A DNA stretch of 64,000 nucleotides from Phormidesmis sp963789215 (GCA_963789215.1 CAWBJY010000011.1:496001-560000); one strand, 5' to 3'. Shown: positions 54,077-61,845, numbered from the stretch's first letter. The notes: generated by a model not told the origin, from the letters alone. A program made the numbers and translations.

Positions 54077-57000
54077 TTACTGCTCCACCGTATCCGGCGT
54101 TAACTCAATGCCTGCTAGTTCAGCAAAAGCCTTAAGGTCAAACCCCGTATCAAAATCAGCACCATCTCGGATAGTTAACTGTACCAAAGCATCCGGCTCC
54201 TCCAGATTTTCTCGCAGGGCAGCGATCACCTTTTCTAAAATAATCGGCGTCACAGCGCGATCATTAAACCGTACCTGCACCGCTTGCTCCCCGGCCCCTA
54301 CATTCAAAGTCACGCCGTGGAAGACAACGCCCTGACGCTCCTTAAACGCCGTAATCAGACCGAATACCGCATTCGTTGTATCAAACCGGGGCTTCTGACG
54401 CTTTAGCTTGGCAGGCAGCGCCTCGTCAATTTCAGCCCGCTGAGTACCTTTCTCCGCGATCGTAAAGGTTTCAGTTGTCTTAGCCTCTCCCGCACTGGCA
54501 TATACCTGAAGCATGATGCGGTCATCTGAAATCGTAAACGGCTCGTCATAGACCCTTCCCTCGCGTGGATTGGTCGCGTCGGTCGTATAGCGAATTTCAG
54601 CCTGGGGTGTCACCGCCAGCTCTACCTTGCGATGATCTGCATACTCGTGCACCTGATAGCGCACCTTGAGCTTAGCCACCCAGCGCTTCGGCTCTCCAGA
54701 AGCATGAGAGCCCGTGCTATCAAAAGCCCGAAAATACAGCGTCGGCTCCTTAGTGCGAAACGCATCCAAATCATCTATTACCGGATCGGCCTCACTGACT
54801 GCCGCCGTCGTCGCATAATGCACTTTCGGACTCGACCCCGCATTGCTCGGCGTAATCGAAAGCACCGACTCGCCAGCACCCGTATCTTCCTGACTCAGCA
54901 CGTTAACCGCCGTCTTTTCCTTGGGAAAAGGGCCTTTTTCAATCCAGCCGTCATTGCCTTCTCGCCAGCGCCCCTGCGAAATCGCTTTCACCTTTAGCGT
55001 GTCTAGCCCTTTCAGGCCCGGTAGCCAGGGCCAAGCCGGATTGCTCTTGGCCCGCATCAGTACATCGCGCCAAGGCGTGCGGCGATCGCTCTGCGGCCAC
55101 AGGTCTTCTTCCGCCATCGAAAAGTATTTAAGGGGGTTTTCATCGGCATCTACAGCCAGCTTTTCGTCACAGCGCATACTAGAAAGCATGGCTTCAATCT
55201 GAGTTTCTACGCTATCTGCGCTAGTTTGGCCAAACTTAAGCCCGTTTTCAATCGTGGCCGGTTGCATCCCTTCCTCAGAAGGATAAAACAGCCGGTTATA
55301 GGTGCCTTGCAGCGCCTGAATAAACGATCCTTCCGCCTCTTCTCTGGCATCTTGAGCCTGCGCATAGAGCGGATCGCTCGAATTTAAGCCTTTGGCGATA
55401 TTCTCGATGGCATACAGCTCCCGCAGCGCTTCTTCTACCCGGCTCGCCATGTGAGTGTCATTACCCGAAAGCAGTAGCAGATTATTTTTCTCTGATACGG
55501 ATTGATAAAACCGCTGAATATCTTCAGGCGGCACCCGATTATCCGGCGGCACCACTACCAAAATGCGATGAGCGCTCAGCTTAATCTCATCAATTTCTGG
55601 TATCACCATTACTTCTTGATAGGCTTTGCGCGATTTGGCCTCTAGCTCTCCCTCCAACCGAGTCCGCAGTGCCTTGTACACTTTCGGGTCGGGCAAGCCC
55701 TTCGCTTCTCGCTGAATCCGCTTAGTTAGGTTCTCAGTATCTTTGAAGTAAAACAGCTCCCCCTCAGCATGGAGATACCAGGCACTTTTCCGCAGCCGCT
55801 CAAACGCCTGAGAAAATTCCTCTGGCTTTCGATTCGGCGCAGAAAGATACTCAATCACTTCCTCACGGCGCAGTCCCATGTGCCCCTTTACCGCCAAGGA
55901 AAGCGATGCCGACAAAATCATTGCCGCCACTTGGGACGCCGCATCGCTGTTCAAGTTAGCGTCAATATCTTCTGCATGGGCATTGCCGTTATCCGCAATA
56001 TCCATCGTGATTGCTGGTCGCAAGGCCCGATTGATATCTGTGACCTCATTCATTACCTGAGAATCATTCAAGTCGAGGTGCTGGGTGCCGATGAGAAAGA
56101 CATCATTATGGCCGCGCTGCCAAACTGAGCGAATCACTCGCGCCGCAAACTGTAGCAGCCCCCGAGTCTCTCGAAAATCAGGATTGTCCTTAAACAGGGC
56201 GACCAAATGCTTAAACGAAGGATGGAAAGGATAGGTCGCTCGAATTTCGTCGGCAATTTGCTCCAGACTACGGGCGGTTAAATAGCCGCTATCTTCTGCC
56301 AGCTTTACCTGATCGGCGTAGGCTTCAGCGACCTCATCAATCTCCTCATCCGTCGGCATTGCAGAAAACAGGCGCTTTCTCAAAATAGAATAGACTTCGC
56401 TGCCTTCCAAAGAAACGGGCGTAATCGTCTTTGCCTGACGGGACGCCTCTCGCTGCACATCGGCGACGAGCTTACGCACTTCCTTTACCTGATCCCGATA
56501 GCTATCGGATAGGTTTGCTAGCACCACACAGCAGCGGGGAAGCTCTAGCGCTGCTACAAACAAATTTGACAGTGCCCTGGTCAGCACATCGACCATAGAG
56601 CCTTGGCCCACTGGTATTGTCCGCGCTTCTAAAAAGTAAGGCGGCAATTCGTCGAATAAGATTAGCGTGGGGCGATCGCCAATCATTTCCTTCCAGTGCT
56701 CTTTACCCGGTGCCTTCGGCCCATTTTGCCAAAACGGTCGCATCGCCTCTTCTTGGCCGAGCTGCTTAGCAATTTCACCCCATAGATAATGGTCTGGGCT
56801 ATCTCGACCGTCAAATATAGCGACCTGGGCCTGCGTGTCGTCTAGCCGCTGAATGACATCTGAAGGTAGGACGTGCGATCGCGCAGACGGGTATTTAGCT
56901 AGTAGTCCCAACGCGCACATTAAGTGAGTCTTACCACCCCCCATTGCCTGAGCCAGCTCAAACAGCGCTTGATCTGTCTGACCCGATAGCCGTAGAAGTC

Positions 57001-57169
57001 CCTCGCGGAGCAGTTCCTCCATACCTTTCGTCAGATAACTCTTCTCAAAAAAAGCTTTCCCCTCATCTTGAGAGTCAATCATCTGAGCCAAGCTTTCAAC
57101 CCCGCCCGATACCTGATAGTCGAGGGTCGATGGATGAATTTTGCAGCCGTCTTTGACCGTCTTTAACAT
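54077..57169 (-). CDS. DUF499 family AAA+ ATPase (cargo defence operon)
   Basis: A 1030-residue P-loop ATPase, intact. Walker A is AQAMGGGKTHLM (77-82 core) and Walker B LILFDELPPYF (169-178). Further conserved blocks are CCVVLANLSDSYRDQ, YPFHPSFKHLVALFKDNPDF and TRGLLQFAARVIRSVW. The C-terminal 250 residues are a beta-rich region (LRYQ/EYADHRKVELAVTP) possibly binding DNA. DUF499 proteins occur with DUF1156 methylases and helicases in defence islands, with a presumed role like the large ATPases of BREX. It is first in the minus-strand operon; its promoter should lie in 57170-57550. Confidence 0.85.
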   Translation of the reverse strand: MLKTVKDGCKIHPSTLDYQVSGGVESLAQMIDSQDEGKAFFEKSYLTKGMEELLREGLLRLSGQTDQALFELAQAMGGGKTHLMCALGLLAKYPSARSHVLPSDVIQRLDDTQAQVAIFDGRDSPDHYLWGEIAKQLGQEEAMRPFWQNGPKAPGKEHWKEMIGDRPTLILFDELPPYFLEARTIPVGQGSMVDVLTRALSNLFVAALELPRCCVVLANLSDSYRDQVKEVRKLVADVQREASRQAKTITPVSLEGSEVYSILRKRLFSAMPTDEEIDEVAEAYADQVKLAEDSGYLTARSLEQIADEIRATYPFHPSFKHLVALFKDNPDFRETRGLLQFAARVIRSVWQRGHNDVFLIGTQHLDLNDSQVMNEVTDINRALRPAITMDIADNGNAHAEDIDANLNSDAASQVAAMILSASLSLAVKGHMGLRREEVIEYLSAPNRKPEEFSQAFERLRKSAWYLHAEGELFYFKDTENLTKRIQREAKGLPDPKVYKALRTRLEGELEAKSRKAYQEVMVIPEIDEIKLSAHRILVVVPPDNRVPPEDIQRFYQSVSEKNNLLLLSGNDTHMASRVEEALRELYAIENIAKGLNSSDPLYAQAQDAREEAEGSFIQALQGTYNRLFYPSEEGMQPATIENGLKFGQTSADSVETQIEAMLSSMRCDEKLAVDADENPLKYFSMAEEDLWPQSDRRTPWRDVLMRAKSNPAWPWLPGLKGLDTLKVKAISQGRWREGNDGWIEKGPFPKEKTAVNVLSQEDTGAGESVLSITPSNAGSSPKVHYATTAAVSEADPVIDDLDAFRTKEPTLYFRAFDSTGSHASGEPKRWVAKLKVRYQVHEYADHRKVELAVTPQAEIRYTTDATNPREGRVYDEPFTISDDRIMLQVYASAGEAKTTETFTIAEKGTQRAEIDEALPAKLKRQKPRFDTTNAVFGLITAFKERQGVVFHGVTLNVGAGEQAVQVRFNDRAVTPIILEKVIAALRENLEEPDALVQLTIRDGADFDTGFDLKAFAELAGIELTPDTVEQ

Positions 57170-57550
57170 GTATATTGTTTCTCTGTATTTAGTCTTAGGA
57201 GTTTGGAGAGTGCCCAGATAGTGTCAAACTCTACACGGCCAGCGAGTTGTTCCCTGTGAGTAAACGTACACGGCTATCACTAGCCGACGCTATCGAATCT
57301 ACTCTAAATTTTTCAACCTAGCCGATTCAAATCAGAACCTTGCGTAAAGTTTGACTGGATTTTGAGTACATACACAGCTATAAGCTCAAAGAATCGTGTC
57401 AGCAGCAAATAGTGAGGGTGCATAGTCTGACACCACTGCATTTGTCATCGCTGAGAACTGACGCTACTAAGAAAAATAGAGAAGCTAAAAGAACACGAGT
57501 TCGCAATGGTACAATTGAACTATTAGTGGTGGTAGCGGTGATGATCACCT
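57170..57550. other. Divergent regulatory region between DUF499 and cas12k
   Basis: About 380 bases with no gene of its own. It must hold the promoter of cas12k on the right and that of the defence operon on the left. I do not see a regulator ORF of MerR/CvkR or Arc type here, although several relatives of this element carry one beside cas12k. Confidence 0.5.
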
Positions 57551-59440
57551 ATGGCTTTAAAAACGATTCAATGCCGCCTTGTTGCGCCATCAGAAACTCG
57601 CAAGTATCTCTGGACGCTGGCAGCCGAAAAAAATACCCCTCTTATCAATGAGCTGATTCGAGATGTTGTTAATCATTCCGAGTTTGCGGCATGGCGTATG
57701 CGGGGAAGGCACCCTACTGATATCGTCACCAAGCTTTGCGCTCAATTGAAGTTTGACGAACGCTTTTCTGGGCAGCCTGGCCGCTTCTATGCGTCGGCAG
57801 GGAATGTCGTTAACTACATTTTTAAGTCATGGTTCACAATTCAGAGTCGTCTTCAGCAGAGGCTTTCTGGAAAGCAGAAATGGCTCGAAATACTCAGGAG
57901 CGATGACGAGTTAGTCGGAATCTGCGAACACAATATAGCGTCTATTCAAAAGAAAGCTGCTCAGCTTCTTGATCAAGTTGATAAGGCGATTAACCAGGAG
58001 TCTGATGGGCAAAACGGGGGGATTAAAAGGACAAATCTGATTAGGAGCCATCTTTTCAAGAAATATTATGCATCCAAGCAGCCTCTCAGTCGCTGTGCTG
58101 CTGCCTACCTGCTGAAAAACGGTGGCAAGATATCTTCAAAAGAAGAAGATCCGGCTAAATTTGCTCAGAGGCGTCGAAAGACCGAACTACAGGTTCAACG
58201 GCTACAGACCCAAATTGAGAGCCGAGTGCCAAAAGGTCGAGACTTGACTGGGAAACTCTGGCTAGAAACGCTCCTAGCTGCTACCTCCAAGATTCCTAAA
58301 GATAATCAAGAACGGCAGCAGTGGCAGGCCCGCCTTTTGGCTAGACCGAAAACTGCTCCTTATCCTATCCTGTTTGAGACGAATGAAGACTTGGTATGGT
58401 CATGCAATCAGCAAGATCGCCTTTGCGTTCGCTTTAACGGCCTCAGCGGTCACCTGTTTAAGGTTTACTGTGACCAAAGACAACTGCCCTGGTTCAAACG
58501 ATTTTTGGAAGACCAGCAAACCAAAAGGGATGGTAAGAACCAGCATTCCAGCGCCCTCTTTGGCCTGCGTTCAGCTCGTATCTCTTGGCAGGAGAGCGAT
58601 CGCAAAGGCCATCCCTGGGATGCGCACTACCTCACCCTCTCCTGTACCGTTGATGTTCGCCTCTGGAGCGCTGAGGGCACCGAGGAAGTGCGCCAGGAGA
58701 AAGCCGTAGAAACCGCCAAGGTGCTCACCCGGCTAAACGAGAAGAATAGCTTATCTGGTACGCAACAAAGCTATGCCAAGCGGCTCACTTCTACCCTGGA
58801 GAGGCTTGATAGCTCCTTCGACCGCCCTAGTCAGCCCCTCTATCAGGGCAAACCCCACATCATCATTGGCCTGAGCCTAGGCTGGGATAACCCTCTGACT
58901 TTAGCTGTTTGGAATGCTAAGACCCAGAAGGTACTGGCTTACCGCAGCCTCAGACAACTACTTGGCAAAGACTATCTATTATTTCTTCGGCAACGACGAG
59001 AACAGGGTGAACAGTCCCATAATCGCCACAAGTCCCAGCGTCAGGGCAAAAGTAACCAATTTGGCACCTCGAACCTAGGAGAGCATATAGATCGCCTGCT
59101 AGCGAAGGCTGTGGTGGCTACGGCTCAACAGTACGAGGCTGACAGCATTGCCGTTCCAAAGTTGGATAACATCCGTGAGATTCTTCAATCCGAAATTGAG
59201 GCCAAAGCAGAGCAAAAAGCGCCAGGCTCGGTAGAAGGCCAAAAACGCTATGCCAAGCAGTACAAAAGCAGCATTCACAAGTGGAGTTACGGCAGACTAC
59301 TGGATCAAGTTGGTAGCAAAGCTGCTCAGATTGGCCTGGTAGTAGAAACCGTTAAACAGCTCCGGCAAAAGACTGCTAGTGAGATGGCTGTGGCTGTTGC
59401 GATCACAGCCTATGCATCCAGACAGACAGTAGTATCTTAG
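57551..59440 (+). CDS. cas12k: Cas12k, RNA-guided target-selection protein of the CAST
   Basis: A 629-residue effector of the transposon. The N-terminus (MALKTIQCRLVAPSETRKYL, NTPLINELIRDV, RFSGQPGRFYASAGNVVNYI) matches the V-K family. The RuvC-like domain keeps the fold but not catalysis: the RuvC-I motif reads GLSLGWDNP (440-448), where Asp is replaced by Ser442, and the RuvC-II strand is SIAVPKLDN (532-540), lacking the Glu. Such naturally inactive Cas12 proteins bind a guide and recruit TniQ/TnsC without cutting. The length is close to that of the S. hofmannii protein. The ATG at 57551 has only a weak Shine-Dalgarno. Confidence 0.97.
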   Translation: MALKTIQCRLVAPSETRKYLWTLAAEKNTPLINELIRDVVNHSEFAAWRMRGRHPTDIVTKLCAQLKFDERFSGQPGRFYASAGNVVNYIFKSWFTIQSRLQQRLSGKQKWLEILRSDDELVGICEHNIASIQKKAAQLLDQVDKAINQESDGQNGGIKRTNLIRSHLFKKYYASKQPLSRCAAAYLLKNGGKISSKEEDPAKFAQRRRKTELQVQRLQTQIESRVPKGRDLTGKLWLETLLAATSKIPKDNQERQQWQARLLARPKTAPYPILFETNEDLVWSCNQQDRLCVRFNGLSGHLFKVYCDQRQLPWFKRFLEDQQTKRDGKNQHSSALFGLRSARISWQESDRKGHPWDAHYLTLSCTVDVRLWSAEGTEEVRQEKAVETAKVLTRLNEKNSLSGTQQSYAKRLTSTLERLDSSFDRPSQPLYQGKPHIIIGLSLGWDNPLTLAVWNAKTQKVLAYRSLRQLLGKDYLLFLRQRREQGEQSHNRHKSQRQGKSNQFGTSNLGEHIDRLLAKAVVATAQQYEADSIAVPKLDNIREILQSEIEAKAEQKAPGSVEGQKRYAKQYKSSIHKWSYGRLLDQVGSKAAQIGLVVETVKQLRQKTASEMAVAVAITAYASRQTVVS

Positions 59441-59489
59441 AACTAGAGCTTGTACTACAATAGATCAAGAGTTTTGAACCTGGAAAACT

Positions 59490-59790
59490 GAATATCTCAA
59501 TAGCGCCGCGACTCATGCTATAGCCTCTGAGTCGTGTGAAATAAGGGTTAGTTTGGCTGTCGGATGACAGCCGTGCTTTCTGGCCCTGGTAGCTACTCGC
59601 CCTGATGCTGTCGGACGAGAGGCTTAGGCTTCTCAAAAGAAATTAAGTCGTAATTGATGTGCTAGTAACCTCAATTATGGCGTAGGTGCGCTCCCAGCAA
59701 TAGGGGTGCGGATGTACTGCTGTAGCGGCTACCGAACCACCCCCGACCAAGGGGGAACTCGCTCCAATATTGGGTTTGAGGGTCTTTCTC
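59490..59790 (+). ncRNA. tracrRNA of the V-K CAST
   Basis: Strongly similar in order and sequence to the known V-K tracrRNA: ATAGCGCCGCGACTCATGCT, CCTCTGAGTCGTGTGAAATA, GGGTTAGTTTGGCTGTCGG, TGCTTTCTGGCCCTGGTAGC, CCTGATGCTGTC, TAGGTGCGCTCCCAGCAATA, GGATGTACTGCTGTAG and CCCCCGACCAAGGGGGAAC. Between CCTGATGCTGTC and GGTGCGCTCC it carries about 70 bases of additional stem sequence, longer than in the S. hofmannii RNA as I remember it. The 3' side near GGGGGAACTCGCTCC should pair with the repeat tail GGGGAGGTTGAAAG. Boundaries are estimated by similarity. Confidence 0.9.
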
Positions 59791-59808
59791 AGGGTGAAAT
59801 TATCTTGA

Positions 59809-59922
59809 TCGATCCGCGCAAAGCCTGAAATGCCTGTCAAACGGGCGTTCCATGTCTTTGCAAAGGTCAAAGAGACCCTATTTATCCAATGCAGTCGGGA
59901 TGGATGAGTCGATCCGCGCAAA
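59809..59922. repeat. 14-bp direct repeat 100 bp apart between tracrRNA and array
   Basis: TCGATCCGCGCAAA occurs at 59809-59822 and again at 59909-59922, exactly 100 bp apart. The 86 bases between contain no repeat of the CRISPR type. It may be leader structure, a protein-binding site or part of another RNA. I do not know of this motif being explained. Confidence 0.75.
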
Positions 59923-59966
59923 TGACTTCTGAAAGCCTTACTTTAAGTGCCTTTGAGGAGCCTGCG

Positions 59967-60149
59967 GTCACAATCAATCTTTCTGGACAGGGGAGGTTGA
60001 AAGTAGCAGTAGATAGGTAATCTGCTGATAGAAACTATCGTCACAATCAATCTTTCTGGACAGGGGAGGTTGAAAGGATATTATCGCGAGAAACTGTCAA
60101 CCCACAGTTGCAGTCACAATCAATCTTTCTGGACAGGGGAGGTTGAAAG
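59967..60149 (+). CRISPR. CRISPR array, three 37-bp repeats and two 36-bp spacers
   Basis: Identical repeats lie at 59967-60003, 60040-60076 and 60113-60149. They begin GTCACAATCAATC and end GGGGAGGTTGAAAG, with the 3' GTTGAAAG typical of V-K repeats. Spacers are 60004-60039 (starts TAGCAGTAGATAGG) and 60077-60112 (starts GATATTATCGCGAG). All three repeats are exact copies. Neither spacer matches the flanking DNA as far as I can see. Sequence after the third repeat (GTTTGTGACC...) may act as a last spacer. The array is short, as usual for CASTs. Confidence 0.97.
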
Positions 60150-60221
60150 GTTTGTGACCTTGTCTCTTAGAAAAAACCTTAAAGATTGTGGTTTGAAAAT
60201 AGCTAATAGAACTTTGAGCGA

Positions 60222-60250
60222 GTTGAAAGGTAAAACCCTAGTCTTCTACC
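60222..60250 (+). ncRNA. Delocalised truncated repeat plus homing guide to tRNA-Gly
   Basis: GTTGAAAG (60222-60229), the last eight bases of the CRISPR repeat, is followed at 60230 by GTAAAACCCTAGTCTTCTA. The tRNA-Gly sense strand has GTAAAACCCTAGCCTTCCA at 60577 downwards: 12 matches, one mismatch, then four matches and a second mismatch at position 18. Both mismatches are C in the target and T in the guide, so the guide RNA would form U-G wobbles with the target strand. The PAM immediately 5' in the tRNA gene is GTG, fitting GTN. The unit lies 72 bases past the array's last repeat, as known for V-K homing guides. Confidence 0.92.
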
Positions 60251-60402
60251 AGGGCTGTTTCATTCTAAATGACAGTTTTTATGGATGAATGGACATACGT
60301 GATTTCAGGGTTTTGATTTACAAGCCTACGACGGCTGCAATCCTGAAAATCCGTTGCCTCAATCTAGAATGAGATGACCCTGAGTCTTCTACAGGTATCT
60401 TA

Positions 60403-60516
60403 AACGACAAATAATGTGTCACTAGCAGTCTGACGACACGATTCTGTCTCAACGACATCAATCTGGCCTTGACGACATCAATGCGTCACCGATGACAAAT
60501 AAAGTGTCACTGTACA
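60403..60516. promoter_or_regulatory. Right transposon end with TnsB-binding-type repeats
   Basis: Sites resembling those of the left end: AACGACAAATAATGTGTCACT (60403-60422 core), GACGACACGATTCTGTCTC (60432-60450), AACGACATCAATCTGG (60451), GACGACATCAATGCGTCACC (60471-60490) and the terminal GATGACAAATAAAGTGTCAC up to TGTACA at 60516. The last 28 bases are the inverted partner of 40674-40701 with one mismatch. Sites are denser here than at the left, an asymmetry usual for Tn7-like ends. Confidence 0.88.
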
Positions 60517-60523
60517 GGTTAAA
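60517..60523. repeat. Flanking direct repeat GGTTAAA at right end
   Basis: Partner of the GGTTAAA at 40667-40673, directly after the TGTACA terminus and directly before the 3' end of the tRNA gene. It marks the target duplication on this side, with the length uncertainty noted for the left copy. Confidence 0.75.
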
Positions 60524-60594
60524 AGCGGGTGGGGGGAATCGAACCCCCATCATTAGCTTGGAAGGCTAGGGTTTTACCACTAAACTACACCCGC
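60524..60594 (-). tRNA. tRNA-Gly (anticodon UCC), CAST attachment site
   Basis: On the minus strand the 71-base gene begins GCGGGTGTAGTTTAGTGGTA and ends CCCCCACCCGC plus a T discriminator at 60524, without encoded CCA. The acceptor stem is GCGGGTG/CACCCGC, the anticodon loop CTTCCAA (TCC at 60560-60562), and the T arm GGGGG-TTCGATT-CCCCC. The gene is complete, so insertion left it functional; the element starts seven bases beyond its 3' end. Residues 60560-60577 hold the protospacer used by the homing guide at 60230. Confidence 0.97.
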
Positions 60595-60720
60595 AAAAGT
60601 GGCTAACTATATCATATTAGCTTGAATACACTATCACAGTTCGGTGCAAGCGTTGTACGAGACACCAGCCTGGTTTTCCCTTAAGGGATAATTGCCCATC
60701 ACCACTGCAAAGCTATCTCA

Positions 60721-61845
60721 TCAGCTCTCATCAATTAGCTCAAACGTCACTAGAGTGCTGTCGTCTCGCTTAGGTTTACCGCCAGACATAGCTGGTGTAA
60801 AGGTTAATCCTGATTTCTCTATCAAGCAGGCGATCGCACTTACCGCTGCATCGTCTAACAAATCACCTTCGCCACCCGGTTGCAACGTCGCTAATTCAAC
60901 CAATCCATCTACATCTACTCGCAGTCGATAAACCAAAGACACCGCGCTTTGGGGCAGCATAATCTGTTCGCAACCCGCCTCCTTTGCGTTCTTTCTTCCT
61001 AAGTCGCGACTGCTCATCAGCACTGGGAATTCATCTGGCAAGTCCTGCACTACATCTTCTCGTGTCTCTGCGATGCTCATCAAAATAGATTGGCCTGACC
61101 CGCTATTAGATTGATCCGACTCGCCGTTAGTGGTTGGCGGCGGTAGAGCCTCACCTTCTAGCATTTCAGGTTCTTCAGATGTTGATGGACTGCCTGCAGC
61201 TTCTGACGTTGATGGGTCTACGACTTTTTCAGCTTCACCAGTTTCAGCTTCGCTAGCTCCGGCGTTGTTAGCTCCGGCGTTGTTAGTTTCGGCGTTGTTA
61301 GTTTCGGCATCGAGTGGGTCTTGAGTGGTCTCAGCTTCGTTGGTGGAAGCTGTCGGCTTCTCAGCTGAATGGGATTGCTGGTGGGTCGTGCCTTCAGGAG
61401 GTGGCTTTTGCGAAGAATTGCCTGCTTTCTCACCAGATTGAGCAGATGGCTCAGGGTTTGTATTCTCTGCGCTGTTGGTAGCTGCGCGATCTAACTGAGC
61501 TGCTTGGGTGCTTCGTGGCTGGCGATCGCTGGCAGAAAGCGTAGCGTCGAAAGCTGTAACGTCGAAGGCTGCAACGTCTGCCGGTGGCGTGTCTGCTTGG
61601 GTCGCCGCTGGCGCAGTCGTCTTTTGCACCGAATCCTGCTGGCTGTCAGCTTCACCGACGGTATCTATCACCACAAGATCAATAGGAATAGCCGTGGCAT
61701 CGTCTTTCCCCGCTTGGGTCAAGCTCAGCATATAGGGCACGCTCATCCCAATAAAACCCACGTGAGTTAGCACCGTTAGCCCCCCTAGTATTGGCCAAAG
61801 CCTCTTAGGTTCTGAATGCTGCCAAATTTGAAGCGGCGAGACCAT
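60721..61845 (-). CDS. TonB-like energy transducer family protein
   Basis: A 374-residue protein with one N-terminal membrane helix (WPILGGLTVLTHVGFIGM), a long low-complexity Asn/Ala/Glu/Thr/Pro region (about 65-260, including several NNAETNNAG-type units) and a C-terminal TonB-like domain (YRLRVDVDGLVELATLQPGG, then DDAAVSAIACLIEKSGLTFTPA). That fits cyanobacterial TonB-type proteins, which couple inner-membrane energy to outer-membrane receptors. I use the ATG at 61845 (MVSPLQIWQHSEPKRLW); the frame is open to 61893. No ExbB/ExbD genes are adjacent. The short repeats within the spacer suggest length variation. Confidence 0.75.
   Translation of the reverse strand: MVSPLQIWQHSEPKRLWPILGGLTVLTHVGFIGMSVPYMLSLTQAGKDDATAIPIDLVVIDTVGEADSQQDSVQKTTAPAATQADTPPADVAAFDVTAFDATLSASDRQPRSTQAAQLDRAATNSAENTNPEPSAQSGEKAGNSSQKPPPEGTTHQQSHSAEKPTASTNEAETTQDPLDAETNNAETNNAGANNAGASEAETGEAEKVVDPSTSEAAGSPSTSEEPEMLEGEALPPPTTNGESDQSNSGSGQSILMSIAETREDVVQDLPDEFPVLMSSRDLGRKNAKEAGCEQIMLPQSAVSLVYRLRVDVDGLVELATLQPGGEGDLLDDAAVSAIACLIEKSGLTFTPAMSGGKPKRDDSTLVTFELIDES

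Larger units (their letters stand above)
40674..60516. mobile_element. Type V-K CRISPR-associated transposon (CAST, Tn7-like/Cas12k)
   Basis: A complete-looking element of 19,843 bp. Its ends are 28-bp inverted repeats with one mismatch, both starting TGTACAGTGACACTTT. It carries tnsB, tnsC and tniQ at the left and cas12k, tracrRNA, a CRISPR array and a separate homing guide at the right, with no tnsA, as in other V-K systems. The flanks share GGTTAAA. It lies next to tRNA-Gly(UCC), 61 bp from the protospacer start. Between tniQ and cas12k is a 13-kb defence-like cargo on the opposite strand, partly decayed. The transposition genes themselves have no visible lesions, so mobility may be retained. 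No MerR/CvkR-type regulator gene is seen beside cas12k. Confidence 0.95.

Noticed and set aside
44169..57169. Naming the cargo DISARM or BREX
   Set aside because: The SNF2 helicase, methylase and ATPase recall these systems, but drmA/drmB-type and pglZ/brxL-type genes are absent and DUF499, DUF3780 and DUF1156 are not their defining parts.
57412..57651. A 79-codon frame overlapping the cas12k start as a regulator gene
   Set aside because: It is out of frame over the conserved Cas12k N-terminus and has no helix-turn-helix or other family pattern; it is a shadow.
59809..59922. The TCGATCCGCGCAAA pair as degenerate CRISPR repeats
   Set aside because: It shares no sequence with the 37-bp repeat, and the 86-base gap is far from the 36-base spacer length.
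60004..60112. Array spacers as self-targeting guides against this window
   Set aside because: I could not see matches of either 36-base spacer to other parts of the window by eye; only the delocalised guide matches the tRNA gene.
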